From contig NZ_JBBPCC010000024.1 of assembly GCF_038070315.1 (NCBI RefSeq), positions 62,001 to 126,000 on the forward strand: a stretch of 64,000 bases of DNA, written 5' to 3'. Positions 17,172 to 26,698 of the stretch are shown one piece after another; position 1 is the first letter of the stretch, and every line of letters starts with the position of its first letter. Made by a program: the position numbers and the translations under genes. Below the pieces are notes generated by a model. The model worked only from the letters and a program-made list of their open reading frames with translations, did no database searches and was not told the DNA's origin. The stretch comes from Paenibacillus_G filicis (GTDB lineage Bacteria > Bacillota > Bacilli > Paenibacillales > NBRC-103111).

Positions 17172-19913
17172 TCACTCATCTGCAGCTGCGCAAAGCGTCA
17201 CTATCTCGGCCGGGCCTACAGACAGGGCAGCGTTCCCGGCAGCAGCGATCTGCTCCCCCCTCTCCTCGAGTATTCCGCTGCGGTACACATCGCCGAAGCG
17301 ATTCCCCACAGTCAGGCTCAGCTCCTTCGGGCGATCGGTCATATTGAACCACCGGAACACGATATCTTCCCCGGGCTCGCTGATTTTGACCGCGGTGAGA
17401 GCCAGTCCTTCGCCCGACCACTCGGCAAATGCATGCTCCGCCGCCAGTGCGCCCGCTTGGAGCGGTGCCTGTACAACCGTTATCGGCAGCTGGTTCTGGT
17501 ATGCCAAGGCAAAGGATTGCTCTCTGGCGCTGCCTGCGCCATGCGGGATGACGGTGTACCGGAACGTATGCGTGCCCGGACATTGGGCTTCGGGCGTGGG
17601 GAACACTCCCCAGTCACCGAGCTCACCTACCGCGCGGAGCAGCGTCACAGCGATCGTTCCGCGATCGTCCCGCAGCACCTCGTACTCGTTCAGCCCCAGG
17701 TTACCGATTGTCAGCCCTCCATGGTCCCCGCTGACGTTGACGAATGCTTGCTGATGCTGGCAGTGGCTCGGGTTAGTCCACTCCGCCGCAGGCACCGTGT
17801 CCCGCACGGCGACCTCGAAGACGGAGTCGACCCGGTGAACCGGCGACACAATGCCTGATGGAAACAGCACCCGCAGCCGGTGATCCTTGGCCGCATTGTC
17901 GAACGTTGTCTCCACCTGAAGCTGCGGGTCCCCGTCAGTCAGCAAAAGCCGCGTCGTGAGACGAATTGGAACAAACTTGGAGCTTCTGGCAGCCTCACGC
18001 TCCAGGAACGGAACAAAAGCCAGTCTCTCCTGCTCCAAACGATCATCTGCCCCTTCGGGCAATGACCATTCGTGGACGATCTCGATCGTTTGCCGGAACG
18101 GCTCGTTCTCCAGCCTGACGATTCGGGCCTCGAGTCCCTCGGTTGTCAGAGGCTCATCACCGTCGGGAGCTCTAAAGATATACTCGTTCCCGATATCTCC
18201 GCTATCCTCGTAGATCCCGAGGCCTGAGAACACCTGCCCGCTGCGCTTGTCTCTTACGGTGTAGGAGCCGTTGTCCAGCACGGTCACGCTCAGAAATTCA
18301 TTCTCCAGCAGGCGCTCGCCGGCATGACCGTCTGTCAGACCCGCGAGCGTCCTCACATTACGTACTCCCGCCGCTGATTCCGGGACGAACGCATACGTAC
18401 GGTAGCCGAGTGCAGGCACCTGCTCAGCTAACAAGGTCACGCGTACGACACGCGCCATGTAAGGCTGACGGAACCGGTCGTCCGGCAGGTCGTAGCCGAA
18501 GCGGACGCCTGCGTATTCGATCGTCGCTCGCGCTACCCGGCCTGCTGCATCGTATATATGACCCGTAAGCGGCCCTCTTGCCTCCAACTCGCGGACCGCT
18601 TCGGAGGCCGGGCGACCCTTCAATGATACCCGGTCAATCTCTAGGTCGACCGTGAGAACTTCGGTTTTGGCCCAACCGGTTGTATTGATCGCGAGGAAAG
18701 GCACGGCACCCGGAATTGCGGCGAAGGCTCCCGCCGTATCCACATGCCTGGCGATTGCTGCCTTGCTGCGGTCGATGATCTCCTCGGCAACGGCATCGCT
18801 CTTGGCGAAGCGGGTCATCATCTCGCGGTGCACCTCGTCCACACTGCAGCCGCAGATGCTGTCGTGGGGATGGTTCTGCATCAGCGTCTTCCACGCATAG
18901 CGCAGCAGATGATGCGGATACGCCTCGCCCAGCGTCGAGGCGAAAGCGGCCAGCGGCTCCGCTCCCCGCTCCAGCAGCAACTGCGAGCGCTGGTTGGCCT
19001 GCTTGATATACACACGCGCTGAGGCCGTGTTCACCAGCGTCCACCAGCCGTTCGTCCGCTGACTGCGCAGCTCGCCCTTCACCGTCGACAGCCGGTCCGG
19101 CAGCGACTCCTGCAGACTGCGGAGATAGTCGTCGAAGCTGGAGTGGATGAATTCGACATCCGGGAAGAGGCGGCGTGCCGTCTCCAGCGAAGCCGTCAGA
19201 TCCGTCTGCACCGGCTGATGGTCGCAGCCATTCATGAAAAGCAGATGGGGCGTGGACGCATAGGTCTTCGCTTTGGCCAGGCGTTCAGTCCAGTAGTCTT
19301 GCGCTTCCACCTCGTCGACTGGGATTTCCATCCCGTTGTTGTACCAGTTGGCGAACAGGACACCCAGCACCTTGGAGCCGTCCGGGGACTCCCAGTTCAG
19401 CTCCGAGAACGAGGACTCGTAGTTGCCCTTCACTTCGTTATTGAAGCCGACCGGCTTCACGCCGCGTCCGAATACGGCCACGTTGATGCCTGCCTGCCGC
19501 AGCAGCTGCGGTGCCTGCCCCATGTTGCCGAACGAGTCGGGGAAATAGCCCAGCTTGGACACCGGCCCATACTCGGCCGCATCCCGATGCCCGATCTGCA
19601 GATTGCGGACATTGGCTTCCCCGCTGGTCAGAAACTCATCCTGCAGCACGTACCAAGGTCCGATGATCAGCCTTCCTTCCTGGATGTACTTCCTGAGCAG
19701 CTCCTTGTTCTCGGGGCGGACCTGCAGGTAGTCCTCCAGCACGATCGTCTGGCCGTCCAGGTGAAAGCTGTGGAACTGCGGATCGCGCTCCAGCGTTTCC
19801 AGCAGCGTGTCCATCAGTCTCACGAGCTGGACGTGATGCTTCTCATAAGGGAGATACCACTCCCGGTCCCAGTGGGAATGAGCGATAATATGGGCATAGG
19901 TTTTTGAAGTCAT
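17172..19913 (-). CDS. alpha-mannosidase, glycoside hydrolase family 38
   Basis: 913-residue GH38 retaining alpha-mannosidase. The N-terminal zinc-binding motif is HSHWDREWY (residues 12-20). The catalytic nucleophile aspartate is in GYFPDSFGN, followed by HPHDSICGCSVDEVHREM in the conserved His/Asp segment. The helical linker and C-terminal beta-sandwich domains of the family are complete. No signal peptide is visible, so it acts in the cytoplasm on imported mannosides; the MngB-like branch is the nearest I can name. AAAGGA precedes the ATG. An 11-base tandem repeat begins 25 bases upstream of the start. It is the last gene of the mannoside operon and shares only family-level similarity with the GH38 gene before it, so the two probably cleave different linkages or chain lengths. 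Confidence 0.93.
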   Translation of the reverse strand: MTSKTYAHIIAHSHWDREWYLPYEKHHVQLVRLMDTLLETLERDPQFHSFHLDGQTIVLEDYLQVRPENKELLRKYIQEGRLIIGPWYVLQDEFLTSGEANVRNLQIGHRDAAEYGPVSKLGYFPDSFGNMGQAPQLLRQAGINVAVFGRGVKPVGFNNEVKGNYESSFSELNWESPDGSKVLGVLFANWYNNGMEIPVDEVEAQDYWTERLAKAKTYASTPHLLFMNGCDHQPVQTDLTASLETARRLFPDVEFIHSSFDDYLRSLQESLPDRLSTVKGELRSQRTNGWWTLVNTASARVYIKQANQRSQLLLERGAEPLAAFASTLGEAYPHHLLRYAWKTLMQNHPHDSICGCSVDEVHREMMTRFAKSDAVAEEIIDRSKAAIARHVDTAGAFAAIPGAVPFLAINTTGWAKTEVLTVDLEIDRVSLKGRPASEAVRELEARGPLTGHIYDAAGRVARATIEYAGVRFGYDLPDDRFRQPYMARVVRVTLLAEQVPALGYRTYAFVPESAAGVRNVRTLAGLTDGHAGERLLENEFLSVTVLDNGSYTVRDKRSGQVFSGLGIYEDSGDIGNEYIFRAPDGDEPLTTEGLEARIVRLENEPFRQTIEIVHEWSLPEGADDRLEQERLAFVPFLEREAARSSKFVPIRLTTRLLLTDGDPQLQVETTFDNAAKDHRLRVLFPSGIVSPVHRVDSVFEVAVRDTVPAAEWTNPSHCQHQQAFVNVSGDHGGLTIGNLGLNEYEVLRDDRGTIAVTLLRAVGELGDWGVFPTPEAQCPGTHTFRYTVIPHGAGSAREQSFALAYQNQLPITVVQAPLQAGALAAEHAFAEWSGEGLALTAVKISEPGEDIVFRWFNMTDRPKELSLTVGNRFGDVYRSGILEERGEQIAAAGNAALSVGPAEIVTLCAAADE

Positions 19914-19937
19914 GTATAGGAGTCCTTTCCTTTTGGG

Positions 19938-20047
19938 CTTGGTCTTCGCTTGGTCTTCGCTTGGTCTTCGCTTGGTCTTCGCTTGGTCTTCGCTTGGTCT
20001 TCGCTTGGTCTTCGCTTGGTCTTCGCTTGGTCTTCGCTTGGTCTTAG
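19938..20047. repeat. 11-bp tandem repeat, 10 copies, in the spacer between the two mannosidase genes
   Basis: The unit CTTGGTCTTCG is repeated nine times without error (19938-20036), and a tenth copy (20037-20047) has one change. On the coding strand of the operon it reads CGAAGACCAAG. The period is close to one helical turn. It lies in a 283-base spacer, 25 bases before the start of the downstream mannosidase gene. The rest of the spacer (20048-20196) holds no gene or clear signal. Confidence 0.95.
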
Positions 20048-20196
20048 CCGGTTCTTGGGTTTGTTTCAGGTCCCTGGTTCTTCGTTCTTTACGCTGCCTT
20101 TTTCGTTTTCATCTTCCATTTGACTTGCATTCCACTAGTCTTCCAACTTCTTAGCCTTTCTTCCCCCGCATGCTCCACCCAGACTCCATCTATCGG

Positions 20197-22974
20197 TTAA
20201 CGCTCAAGCGGTAGCTCCACGGTTACAAACTGCTTCGGCCGCAATGCGATCCACACGCCAGCTTCCGTGAGCAGAAGCTCACGCTCGCGTTCCTCCAGCA
20301 AATTCACCAGGTAAGCTCCGCCAGAGGTGTGCTCGGCAGCATCCACGGCTACGTTTCCTTCAATCGCCTGTTCCTCGGGGTTCCACAGCCGGAGGATTAG
20401 CGAGTCGCGATCCTCCGCCATCTTCACCGCGCTTACTAGCATCCTCGGTTCGGACAACTGGAGAAAGGAACCGGTCAGCGGCAGCTTCGGCTTGCTTGCA
20501 TTCGGATCTGGCCGCTCGAACATGCCTTCGATGCCTGGCTCCTGCACCCAGGGTCTGCCCGACTTCCAGCGGTCATCCTTCACCGGACGCACCACGCTGC
20601 GGATCGGATTGGCAAACTCCTCAGCCGCCAAGTACAGCTCGGCATGGGATACATCTGCGCCATGCACATGAACGCCATACGTAAACACGTGCTCTCCCTG
20701 CACCTGATGCCCTTCCTCCAGTCCGTATTCGTCAATCGCCCCCGGTACCCGGCGAGAGATCGAGCGTACGGCGCGGAGCAGCGTCAGCGTCAATCCTTCC
20801 GGGTCATGCGTATGCTCGTAATCGTGGAGCCCTTCGTTCAGCATAGCGATCCCGCCCGCTTCTCCGGTCAAGCCGACGAATCGCCAGTTCGGGTGCGTAT
20901 TCCGGTCGCGCTGCCACTCCAGCGCATCCGGCCGGGTCACGACATCGAGCTGGCCACCTGCGCGGCATACCCCGGATGAGAACGGAACCGGGAACCGTAC
21001 GCGAAGACGGTGGTCCTCGACACGGTTATCGAATCGAGTGTTGAATGCCAGCACCCGGGCCGATTGACGCAGGGTCACCTCGGTCACGATCGAGCACTCG
21101 CGGTACAGCTCCGAGCGCCGTCCGCCTTCCTCATCCGCCTCAATCGGCAGAGACCATGGAATGGTGATCCGGTACGATTGCTCCAGTCCGCCACCGGAGA
21201 GGCACTCGATCTGTGTGACCGCATCAGCCGTCGTCACCACCGTGTCGTTCAAGACAGGATGAGATACGTAGGAATGCCCGATATCCGAGTCGTCCTCGAA
21301 CACATGCAGCCCCTCGTACGTCAGTCCTGTCACACGGTCTGTCAGTCGGATGGAGCCATTCGGAGCAATTTCAGCTCGCAGCCATTCATTCTCCAATACC
21401 GGCGGTCGGTTGGTTGGCATCACCTGTGTAGACAACGCAGACGATTCACTCGAGGCCGTAGAAGCAGAGACAGACAGGCTGCTCTCGATCCGTACCGGAC
21501 TGTCCGCTTCCGTATTCGGAGCCTTCACGACCTCAACCCGATAGACAGCATAGCCCATCGCAGGTACAGCGTCCGCCTGAAACCGGATGCGATGGCGCGT
21601 GACCGGTATCGTCGTAGGCAGGTTGATCGGGCTGAGCATCCGTTTGCCCAGCTTGCGCCTGCCAAGCGTCTCATGAGGCACCTGTCGCCCTGATGCATCG
21701 TATAGCCGGATACCGGCATCTTCGCCGTCCTCCTGCAGTACATCCACGTCGGCTTCGACAAGATCCGTACGATCGCGGGAGGACGTGTGGTAAGCGAAAA
21801 TCAGTTGGTCGTTATCGCCCATACCGGAGACGTCCACCTGACGGATCAGGCTCTGTTGACCTCGTTCGAGCAGCGCGTTCAGCACCTCATCCGACTGCCG
21901 GAAGCGCGCTAGCATCTCGTCATGCACGGCATCCCGGCTGCAGCCGCAGATGCTGTCATGCGGATGGTTATGCATGACCTTGCGCCAGGCGAAGGACAGG
22001 GCATCATGCGGGTAAGCCTGCAAGCCGAGCAAAGCATTCCAGGCGGCGACCGGCTCCACATACCTCTCGAGCAGATCCTGGGTACGCTGACTGGCCTGCT
22101 TGAGATAGACCCGCGCGGACAACGTCCCGTGCAGCAGGTAATACTGGTCGCCCTCGCGCAGCTCCCCGGTAACGCACGCCGGCAATTCCACCTCCTCGCG
22201 GACGCGTGCCACATACGATGCCAGGTCAGTGTGGTGAATAACGGTATCCTGACTGAGCAGCGGCCTGACCGCGCGAAGCGCCTCCGTGAGCGTCTCCTGG
22301 GCCTCCAGGTGATCGACGCCGTTCATCAGCAGCAGATGCTTCGTACTGGCGTAACGCTCACTTTTCTCCGCGATCCAGCCCAGCAAGCGGGCTGATTGCT
22401 CCGGCTCGACAGGCAATCGCTGAGCGTTGTTGTACCAGTTGGGCAGATGGATCGCGAGCACCGACGAGCCGTCCGGGGACGCCCATTCGAACTCACTTTT
22501 TCCGGCGTGTCCTTCCGGCTTATACCCCCGGCCGAGAATGGCATTGTCGATGCCAAAGCCGCGAAGAATCTGCGGCAGCTGGGAGATATGTCCGAACTGA
22601 TCCGGTAAATACCCGATCATCATCGGATGCTCGGTCCAGCGCCGCGCATCCCGGATGCCATGCAGCAAATTCCGGATCGTCGCCTCCGCACTCGTCAGGA
22701 ACGTATCGTTCTGCACGTACCATGGACCAATCCCAAGTCGTCCCGATCGGATATGCTGCTCCAGACGCTTCCGCTGCCCGGGCCGTATCTCGAGGTAATC
22801 CTCCAGAATAATCTGCTGGCCATCCAGGTAAAAATGCCGAAATTCCTCATCTCGGTCCAGCAGGTCAAGCAGATTGTCCACCAGCTCGACCAGCCTTAGC
22901 CGAAATTGCTGAAACGTTAAATACCACTCCCGGTCCCAATGGGTATGGGAGATGAGATGCAGGTGCCTTGTCAT
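20197..22974 (-). CDS. alpha-mannosidase, glycoside hydrolase family 38
   Basis: 925-residue GH38 enzyme. The zinc motif HTHWDREWY is at residues 8-16, the nucleophile aspartate in GYLPDQFGHISQLPQ, and HPHDSICGCSRDAVHDEM is the conserved second metal/acid segment. An in-frame extension upstream is rejected because the ATG at 22974 has AAGGGGGA directly before it and places the zinc motif at the usual distance from the N-terminus. The protein is cytosolic. It follows the two permease genes, with its start about 20 bases downstream of the second permease's stop. It probably removes mannosyl units from the imported oligosaccharide together with the downstream GH38. Confidence 0.93.
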   Translation of the reverse strand: MTRHLHLISHTHWDREWYLTFQQFRLRLVELVDNLLDLLDRDEEFRHFYLDGQQIILEDYLEIRPGQRKRLEQHIRSGRLGIGPWYVQNDTFLTSAEATIRNLLHGIRDARRWTEHPMMIGYLPDQFGHISQLPQILRGFGIDNAILGRGYKPEGHAGKSEFEWASPDGSSVLAIHLPNWYNNAQRLPVEPEQSARLLGWIAEKSERYASTKHLLLMNGVDHLEAQETLTEALRAVRPLLSQDTVIHHTDLASYVARVREEVELPACVTGELREGDQYYLLHGTLSARVYLKQASQRTQDLLERYVEPVAAWNALLGLQAYPHDALSFAWRKVMHNHPHDSICGCSRDAVHDEMLARFRQSDEVLNALLERGQQSLIRQVDVSGMGDNDQLIFAYHTSSRDRTDLVEADVDVLQEDGEDAGIRLYDASGRQVPHETLGRRKLGKRMLSPINLPTTIPVTRHRIRFQADAVPAMGYAVYRVEVVKAPNTEADSPVRIESSLSVSASTASSESSALSTQVMPTNRPPVLENEWLRAEIAPNGSIRLTDRVTGLTYEGLHVFEDDSDIGHSYVSHPVLNDTVVTTADAVTQIECLSGGGLEQSYRITIPWSLPIEADEEGGRRSELYRECSIVTEVTLRQSARVLAFNTRFDNRVEDHRLRVRFPVPFSSGVCRAGGQLDVVTRPDALEWQRDRNTHPNWRFVGLTGEAGGIAMLNEGLHDYEHTHDPEGLTLTLLRAVRSISRRVPGAIDEYGLEEGHQVQGEHVFTYGVHVHGADVSHAELYLAAEEFANPIRSVVRPVKDDRWKSGRPWVQEPGIEGMFERPDPNASKPKLPLTGSFLQLSEPRMLVSAVKMAEDRDSLILRLWNPEEQAIEGNVAVDAAEHTSGGAYLVNLLEERERELLLTEAGVWIALRPKQFVTVELPLER

Positions 22975-22996
22975 CAGGCTTCCCCCTTCACATTCG

Positions 22997-23878
22997 TTAT
23001 TCTTTGACGGAGCCGAGCATAACGCCCTTGACGAAGAAGCGCTGCAGGAACGGATACAGCAGCAGGATCGGCACCGTGGCCACGATGATCGTCGCATATT
23101 TAATGGTCTCCTGGACGAGTCCCTTGTTCACATCGGCAACCGAGGTCATCATGGAGTCCGTACTGTTCGTAATCAGAATCTCCTGCAGCACGAGCTGCAG
23201 CGGGTACAGGTCCCGGGCTCTGAGGTAGATCAGAGCATCCATATAGGAATTCCAATGCGCAACACCGTAGAACAGCGTCATCACCGCCATGATCGGCAGC
23301 GACACGGGGATGAAGATCTGGAACAAGATGCGAAAATCATTCGCTCCGTCAATTCTCGCCGACTCCTCCAGTGCGATGGGAATCCCGGCAAATGAAGTGC
23401 GCATCACGAGCAAATTCCATGTACTGATCGCAGACGGAAGAATCATCGCCCATCTGGAATCGAGCAGCCCGAGATTTTTCATATTCAGGTAAGTCGGGAT
23501 AAGCCCCCCGGAGAAAAACATCGTGAATACGATGCCCAGCATGATCGGTCCGACGAGCCGCACTCCCTTGCGGGATAGCGCATACGCCGCAAAGCTGGTC
23601 AAGATCAGATTCAGCGCGGTACCTACGATCACATAGATCAAGGTATTGAGATAGCCGATGGTGATCATCGGATTCTCGAACACGAGCTTATACGATTCGA
23701 GGCTGAATCCTACAGGGAACAGCAGCAGTCCCCGATGCTGGATCAGGTCGGCCGGGTCGCTGAACGAGGAGAACAGCACATACAGGAACGGATACAGCGT
23801 GACGGCTGTTAAGGCCAGCATAAGCAAGGCGTTCGACGCATCAAAAAAGCGTTCGCCCAAACTGAGTCGTATCTTCAA
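22997..23878 (-). CDS. sugar ABC transporter permease, YtcP/LplC type
   Basis: 293-residue CUT1-type permease with six predicted helices. The EAA loop that contacts the ATPase reads EESARIDGANDFRILFQIFIPVSLP, and the C-terminus LLLYPFLQRFFVKGVMLGSVKE is typical of YtcP/LplC. A longer frame opens at GTG codons (23896 or 23890), but these lie on top of the GGGGGTG ribosome binding site. The TTG at 23878 sits eight bases after it and gives the usual N-terminus, and the second locus uses the same TTG-AAG arrangement. No ATPase gene is in the operon; such systems usually share a housekeeping ATPase such as MsmX. Confidence 0.88.
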   Translation of the reverse strand: MKIRLSLGERFFDASNALLMLALTAVTLYPFLYVLFSSFSDPADLIQHRGLLLFPVGFSLESYKLVFENPMITIGYLNTLIYVIVGTALNLILTSFAAYALSRKGVRLVGPIMLGIVFTMFFSGGLIPTYLNMKNLGLLDSRWAMILPSAISTWNLLVMRTSFAGIPIALEESARIDGANDFRILFQIFIPVSLPIMAVMTLFYGVAHWNSYMDALIYLRARDLYPLQLVLQEILITNSTDSMMTSVADVNKGLVQETIKYATIIVATVPILLLYPFLQRFFVKGVMLGSVKE

Positions 23879-23905
23879 AGGTTTGTTCACCCCCACAATT
23901 TTGAA

Positions 23906-24808
23906 CTACCACAGGCTCGTGTTGTTGATTCGCCGGCTGATCGCGTTAGCCGAGACGAGCAGGATGAAATTCATGACGTTATTGAACAAACCGACGGCGG
24001 CCGAGAAGCCGTAGTCCATCTGGAGCAGACCCCGGCGATAGACGAAGGTCGAGATCACATCTGCCGTCTCATAGGTCGTGGAATTGTACAGCAGCAGAAT
24101 TTTCTCCAGGCTTCCGCCGGACATCAGCGTCCCGAACCTCAGGATCAGCATGATGATCACGGTCGGCATGATGCCGGGAATCGTAATGTACAGAATTTGC
24201 CGAAACCGCCCTGCTCCGTCAGTCTTGGCCGCCTCGTACAGACTCGGGTCGATGCCAGCGATCGCGGCCAGATAGATGATGGACCCCCAGCCTACTCCCT
24301 GCCAAATCCCGGATGACACATAGACGGAGCGGAACCACTCCGGTACGATCAGGAAGGAAACGGAGGGCATGCCAAACATGCCGGTCAGTTGATTGATCAA
24401 TCCGTCTCCCGACAGAAAGTCGACCATCATCCCCGCCACGACGACGATAGATATGAAGTGCGGCAAATACGTGACCGACTGGACAAAGTTTTTGAATACG
24501 CGATTCCGGAGCTCATTGAGCAGCAGTGCCAGCAGGATCGGAGCCGGAAAGCCGAATACCAGCTCATACAAGCTGATCATCACCGTATTGCGCAGCAGTC
24601 TCCAGAAGTAATAGCTCTGATAAAAGGAGATGAAGTGCTTAAAGCCGACCCATTCGCTGCCCCAGATTCCTTTGGCAGGCATAAAGTTCTTGAAGGCGAT
24701 CTGCAGGCCGTACATCGGAAAGTAGAGAAAGACGATGTAATAAATCACGACAGGCAGCAGCATCAGATAGATGTACTTATTTCTGGACCAATCACGTGCA
24801 AGTTTCAA
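23906..24808 (-). CDS. sugar ABC transporter permease, LplB/YteP type
   Basis: 300-residue binding-protein-dependent permease with six predicted helices. The N-terminus (MKLARDWSRNKYIYLMLLPVVIYYIVFLYFPMYGLQIAFK) and the EAA loop (YEAAKTDGAGRFRQILYITIPGI) are typical of the LplB family. It forms the transmembrane pore with the YtcP-type partner encoded 27 bases downstream. It follows the binding-protein gene after a strong hairpin, consistent with lower expression than the lipoprotein. Mannose-containing oligosaccharides are the likely cargo, from the adjacent GH38 genes. Confidence 0.88.
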   Translation of the reverse strand: MKLARDWSRNKYIYLMLLPVVIYYIVFLYFPMYGLQIAFKNFMPAKGIWGSEWVGFKHFISFYQSYYFWRLLRNTVMISLYELVFGFPAPILLALLLNELRNRVFKNFVQSVTYLPHFISIVVVAGMMVDFLSGDGLINQLTGMFGMPSVSFLIVPEWFRSVYVSSGIWQGVGWGSIIYLAAIAGIDPSLYEAAKTDGAGRFRQILYITIPGIMPTVIIMLILRFGTLMSGGSLEKILLLYNSTTYETADVISTFVYRRGLLQMDYGFSAAVGLFNNVMNFILLVSANAISRRINNTSLW

Positions 24809-24844
24809 CCCCTATGCCCTCCTTCGCATGCAAGGCGGAAAAGC

Positions 24845-24898
24845 AGCGGGTGTCTCCGGGCATTGCATAGACTTGCGGCTATGCCCGAAGAACCCGCT
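24845..24898 (-). promoter_or_regulatory. intra-operon hairpin between binding-protein and permease genes
   Basis: Two nested perfect stems, 24845-24851 with 24892-24898 and 24856-24863 with 24881-24888 (seven and about eight base pairs), begin 10 bases after the stop of the binding-protein gene. No T run follows, so it is more likely an mRNA-stabilising or partly terminating element that raises the binding protein over the permeases. Confidence 0.65.
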
Positions 24899-24908
24899 TC
24901 AGCCGGCA

Positions 24909-26546
24909 TTACCGTTTCAAGTATCGTTTGTACGCCGCTTCTTGAATGTCGATCGCTTCCTGAATGCCCATACCTTGAATCGTCTTCACGTATTTATCGA
25001 AGTTTTCGATCGGCTCAGCACCCATGATGAATTTGTCGAACATCTCATCACGGTAGGTCGTAATGTCCGTCATGATGGCGGCCAGGCGCGTGGATTCTTC
25101 ATTGGTGAATGAGAGCGGCGGCAGCCATCCGTCGTTCTTCACATCCATCCAGGTCTTGAGCGCATTTTGCTGCTGAGGCAGGGCGGCATTTTGCTCCTGA
25201 TAGCGTTTGTCCTGAACGAACGGACCTCCGAATGGAACCGCATAGCGGCCCAGTGATGTAGCGAAGGACAAGCCGTCAGGATTTTTCATGATTTCATCTG
25301 TATAGGCCGGGAATCCGTCCTTCATCGTATAGCTCTTGCCCTCGATCCCGAAGTTGAACAGCATCGCGCCCTCTTGGCCGTACTTGTAATCCAGCCATTT
25401 CACCGTTTCTACCACATGTTTATTGTTCTTGGTGATCGCAGCGCCCACGCTGTTGAAGATCGGCTCTACTTGACCAAGCACCGGCTTATCGCCTTTATTC
25501 AAGACTGGGTATGGCGCACCAACGAGACTGAACTTCGGATTTTTGCCGGCCATGGCCGTCGTGTACTTCCCGATCCCGCCGCCTACGGCGAGCTCGGATA
25601 CCCCGACCAGCTCTCCCGTCCACTTGGCATCCTTCTGCTTATCATCTGTTCCAGCGTAATCCCGATCGATCAAGCCTTCCTTATACCAGTTGCGCATCGT
25701 TTGCAGAAATTCCTTGTATTTGGGTTGAATCGGGCCGTAGATGACCTTGCCCCCGTCGAGATTGAAGCGGGCAGAGATCCCCCATGCATTCAGGAAGACG
25801 TTGCTGAAGTTCAGCATCGTGTCTTTGCGGATCAGCAGCGGAATTTCATCCGCCTTGCCGTTTCCGTTCGGATCGTTTTCCTTAAACGCTTTCAAAACCG
25901 TATGCCACTCATCAATCGTCTCCGGCATCTTGAGTCCGACTTTATCCAGCCAGTCCTGGCGGATGCCAAGTCCGAAGTAAGTCCGCAGGTAAGGATCGCT
26001 TCTCAGGAATGGAAAGGCGAAGATTCTACCGTCATCGGTCGATATCGCCTTCTTGATTTCCGGATTGTCCGTCAGCAGCTTGGTCAGATTTGGCGCATAT
26101 TTGGCAATATAGTCGTTGAGCGGAATAATGACGCCGCTGTTCATTGCCCCTACGCCGCCGCCCGGATAATCCCCCCAGCCCCATTCGATCACATCCGGAT
26201 AGCTGCCGGAGGCCATCAGCAGGTTGAACTGATTTTTCTCCTGCCCGGTCGCAGGATGCTGGAAGTCGATGTGAATGCCGGTTTTCTTCTCCGTTTCCTG
26301 GTAAGCCGCCATATCATTGTAGCTCTTAACCCCAGGCGCCGGATTGCCCGACATCTGAACAAAGTAGCTCAATGTCAGCGGACTGGATACGATCTTGCCG
26401 TCCTTCGGCGCCTCCGCCGCTCCGGCCGGTGCCGGTGTGGACGTGTCCACGGACGTTCCGTTGCTGCCTGAGCAGCCCGTCAAGGCAACTGCCAATGCCG
26501 TCCCCGCCGCCATCATAGCGGTCAAGCTTTTGTTGCGGTGCTTCAT
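24909..26546 (-). CDS. extracellular sugar-binding lipoprotein of ABC transporter, LplA type
   Basis: 545-residue solute-binding protein. The signal peptide ends in the lipobox LTGC-S, so it is lipid-anchored at the outer face of the membrane. The size and the recurring YPDVIEWGWGDYPGG and INEATKY-like segments match the large LplA/YtcQ binding proteins, which take up oligosaccharides from plant or microbial polysaccharides. The ATG at 26546 (preceded by GGGGAG) gives a proper signal peptide; an in-frame start six codons earlier is rejected. It lies between the AraC regulator gene and the permeases. The ligand is inferred to be a mannoside because two alpha-mannosidases follow. Confidence 0.9.
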   Translation of the reverse strand: MKHRNKSLTAMMAAGTALAVALTGCSGSNGTSVDTSTPAPAGAAEAPKDGKIVSSPLTLSYFVQMSGNPAPGVKSYNDMAAYQETEKKTGIHIDFQHPATGQEKNQFNLLMASGSYPDVIEWGWGDYPGGGVGAMNSGVIIPLNDYIAKYAPNLTKLLTDNPEIKKAISTDDGRIFAFPFLRSDPYLRTYFGLGIRQDWLDKVGLKMPETIDEWHTVLKAFKENDPNGNGKADEIPLLIRKDTMLNFSNVFLNAWGISARFNLDGGKVIYGPIQPKYKEFLQTMRNWYKEGLIDRDYAGTDDKQKDAKWTGELVGVSELAVGGGIGKYTTAMAGKNPKFSLVGAPYPVLNKGDKPVLGQVEPIFNSVGAAITKNNKHVVETVKWLDYKYGQEGAMLFNFGIEGKSYTMKDGFPAYTDEIMKNPDGLSFATSLGRYAVPFGGPFVQDKRYQEQNAALPQQQNALKTWMDVKNDGWLPPLSFTNEESTRLAAIMTDITTYRDEMFDKFIMGAEPIENFDKYVKTIQGMGIQEAIDIQEAAYKRYLKR

Positions 26547-26622
26547 GAATAAGTCTCCCCTCATCTCATCATGTCTGGTGCTGCGGGATGCGCTTGCTTC
26601 TCAGCTCCCGATCTCAGAATAC

Positions 26623-26657
26623 CCGGTTGTATAGCGAGCCCGATACAGTCCGGTTGT
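26623..26657 (-). promoter_or_regulatory. direct repeat upstream of the mannoside transporter genes, candidate AraC-type binding site
   Basis: CCGGTTGT occurs at 26623-26630 and again at 26650-26657, 27 bases apart, in the short gap between the regulator gene and the binding-protein gene. Direct repeats with such spacing suit AraC-family regulators. Nothing further supports it. Confidence 0.3.
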
Positions 26658-26698
26658 TAGATCGGCTTGCGGTTTGGAAGATCGGGGACTATACAGAC

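Noticed and set aside
19938..20047. CRISPR-like array
   Set aside because: The repeats are 11 bases and directly adjacent with no spacers and no cas genes nearby.
19912..20154. Plus-strand open frame of repeated LGLRLVFAWSS residues
   Set aside because: It is created by the 11-base tandem repeat and has no ribosome binding site or family.
22975..23097. N-terminal extension of the upstream GH38 enzyme
   Set aside because: It is arginine/serine/cysteine-rich, overlaps the permease gene, and the ATG at 22974 has a good ribosome binding site.
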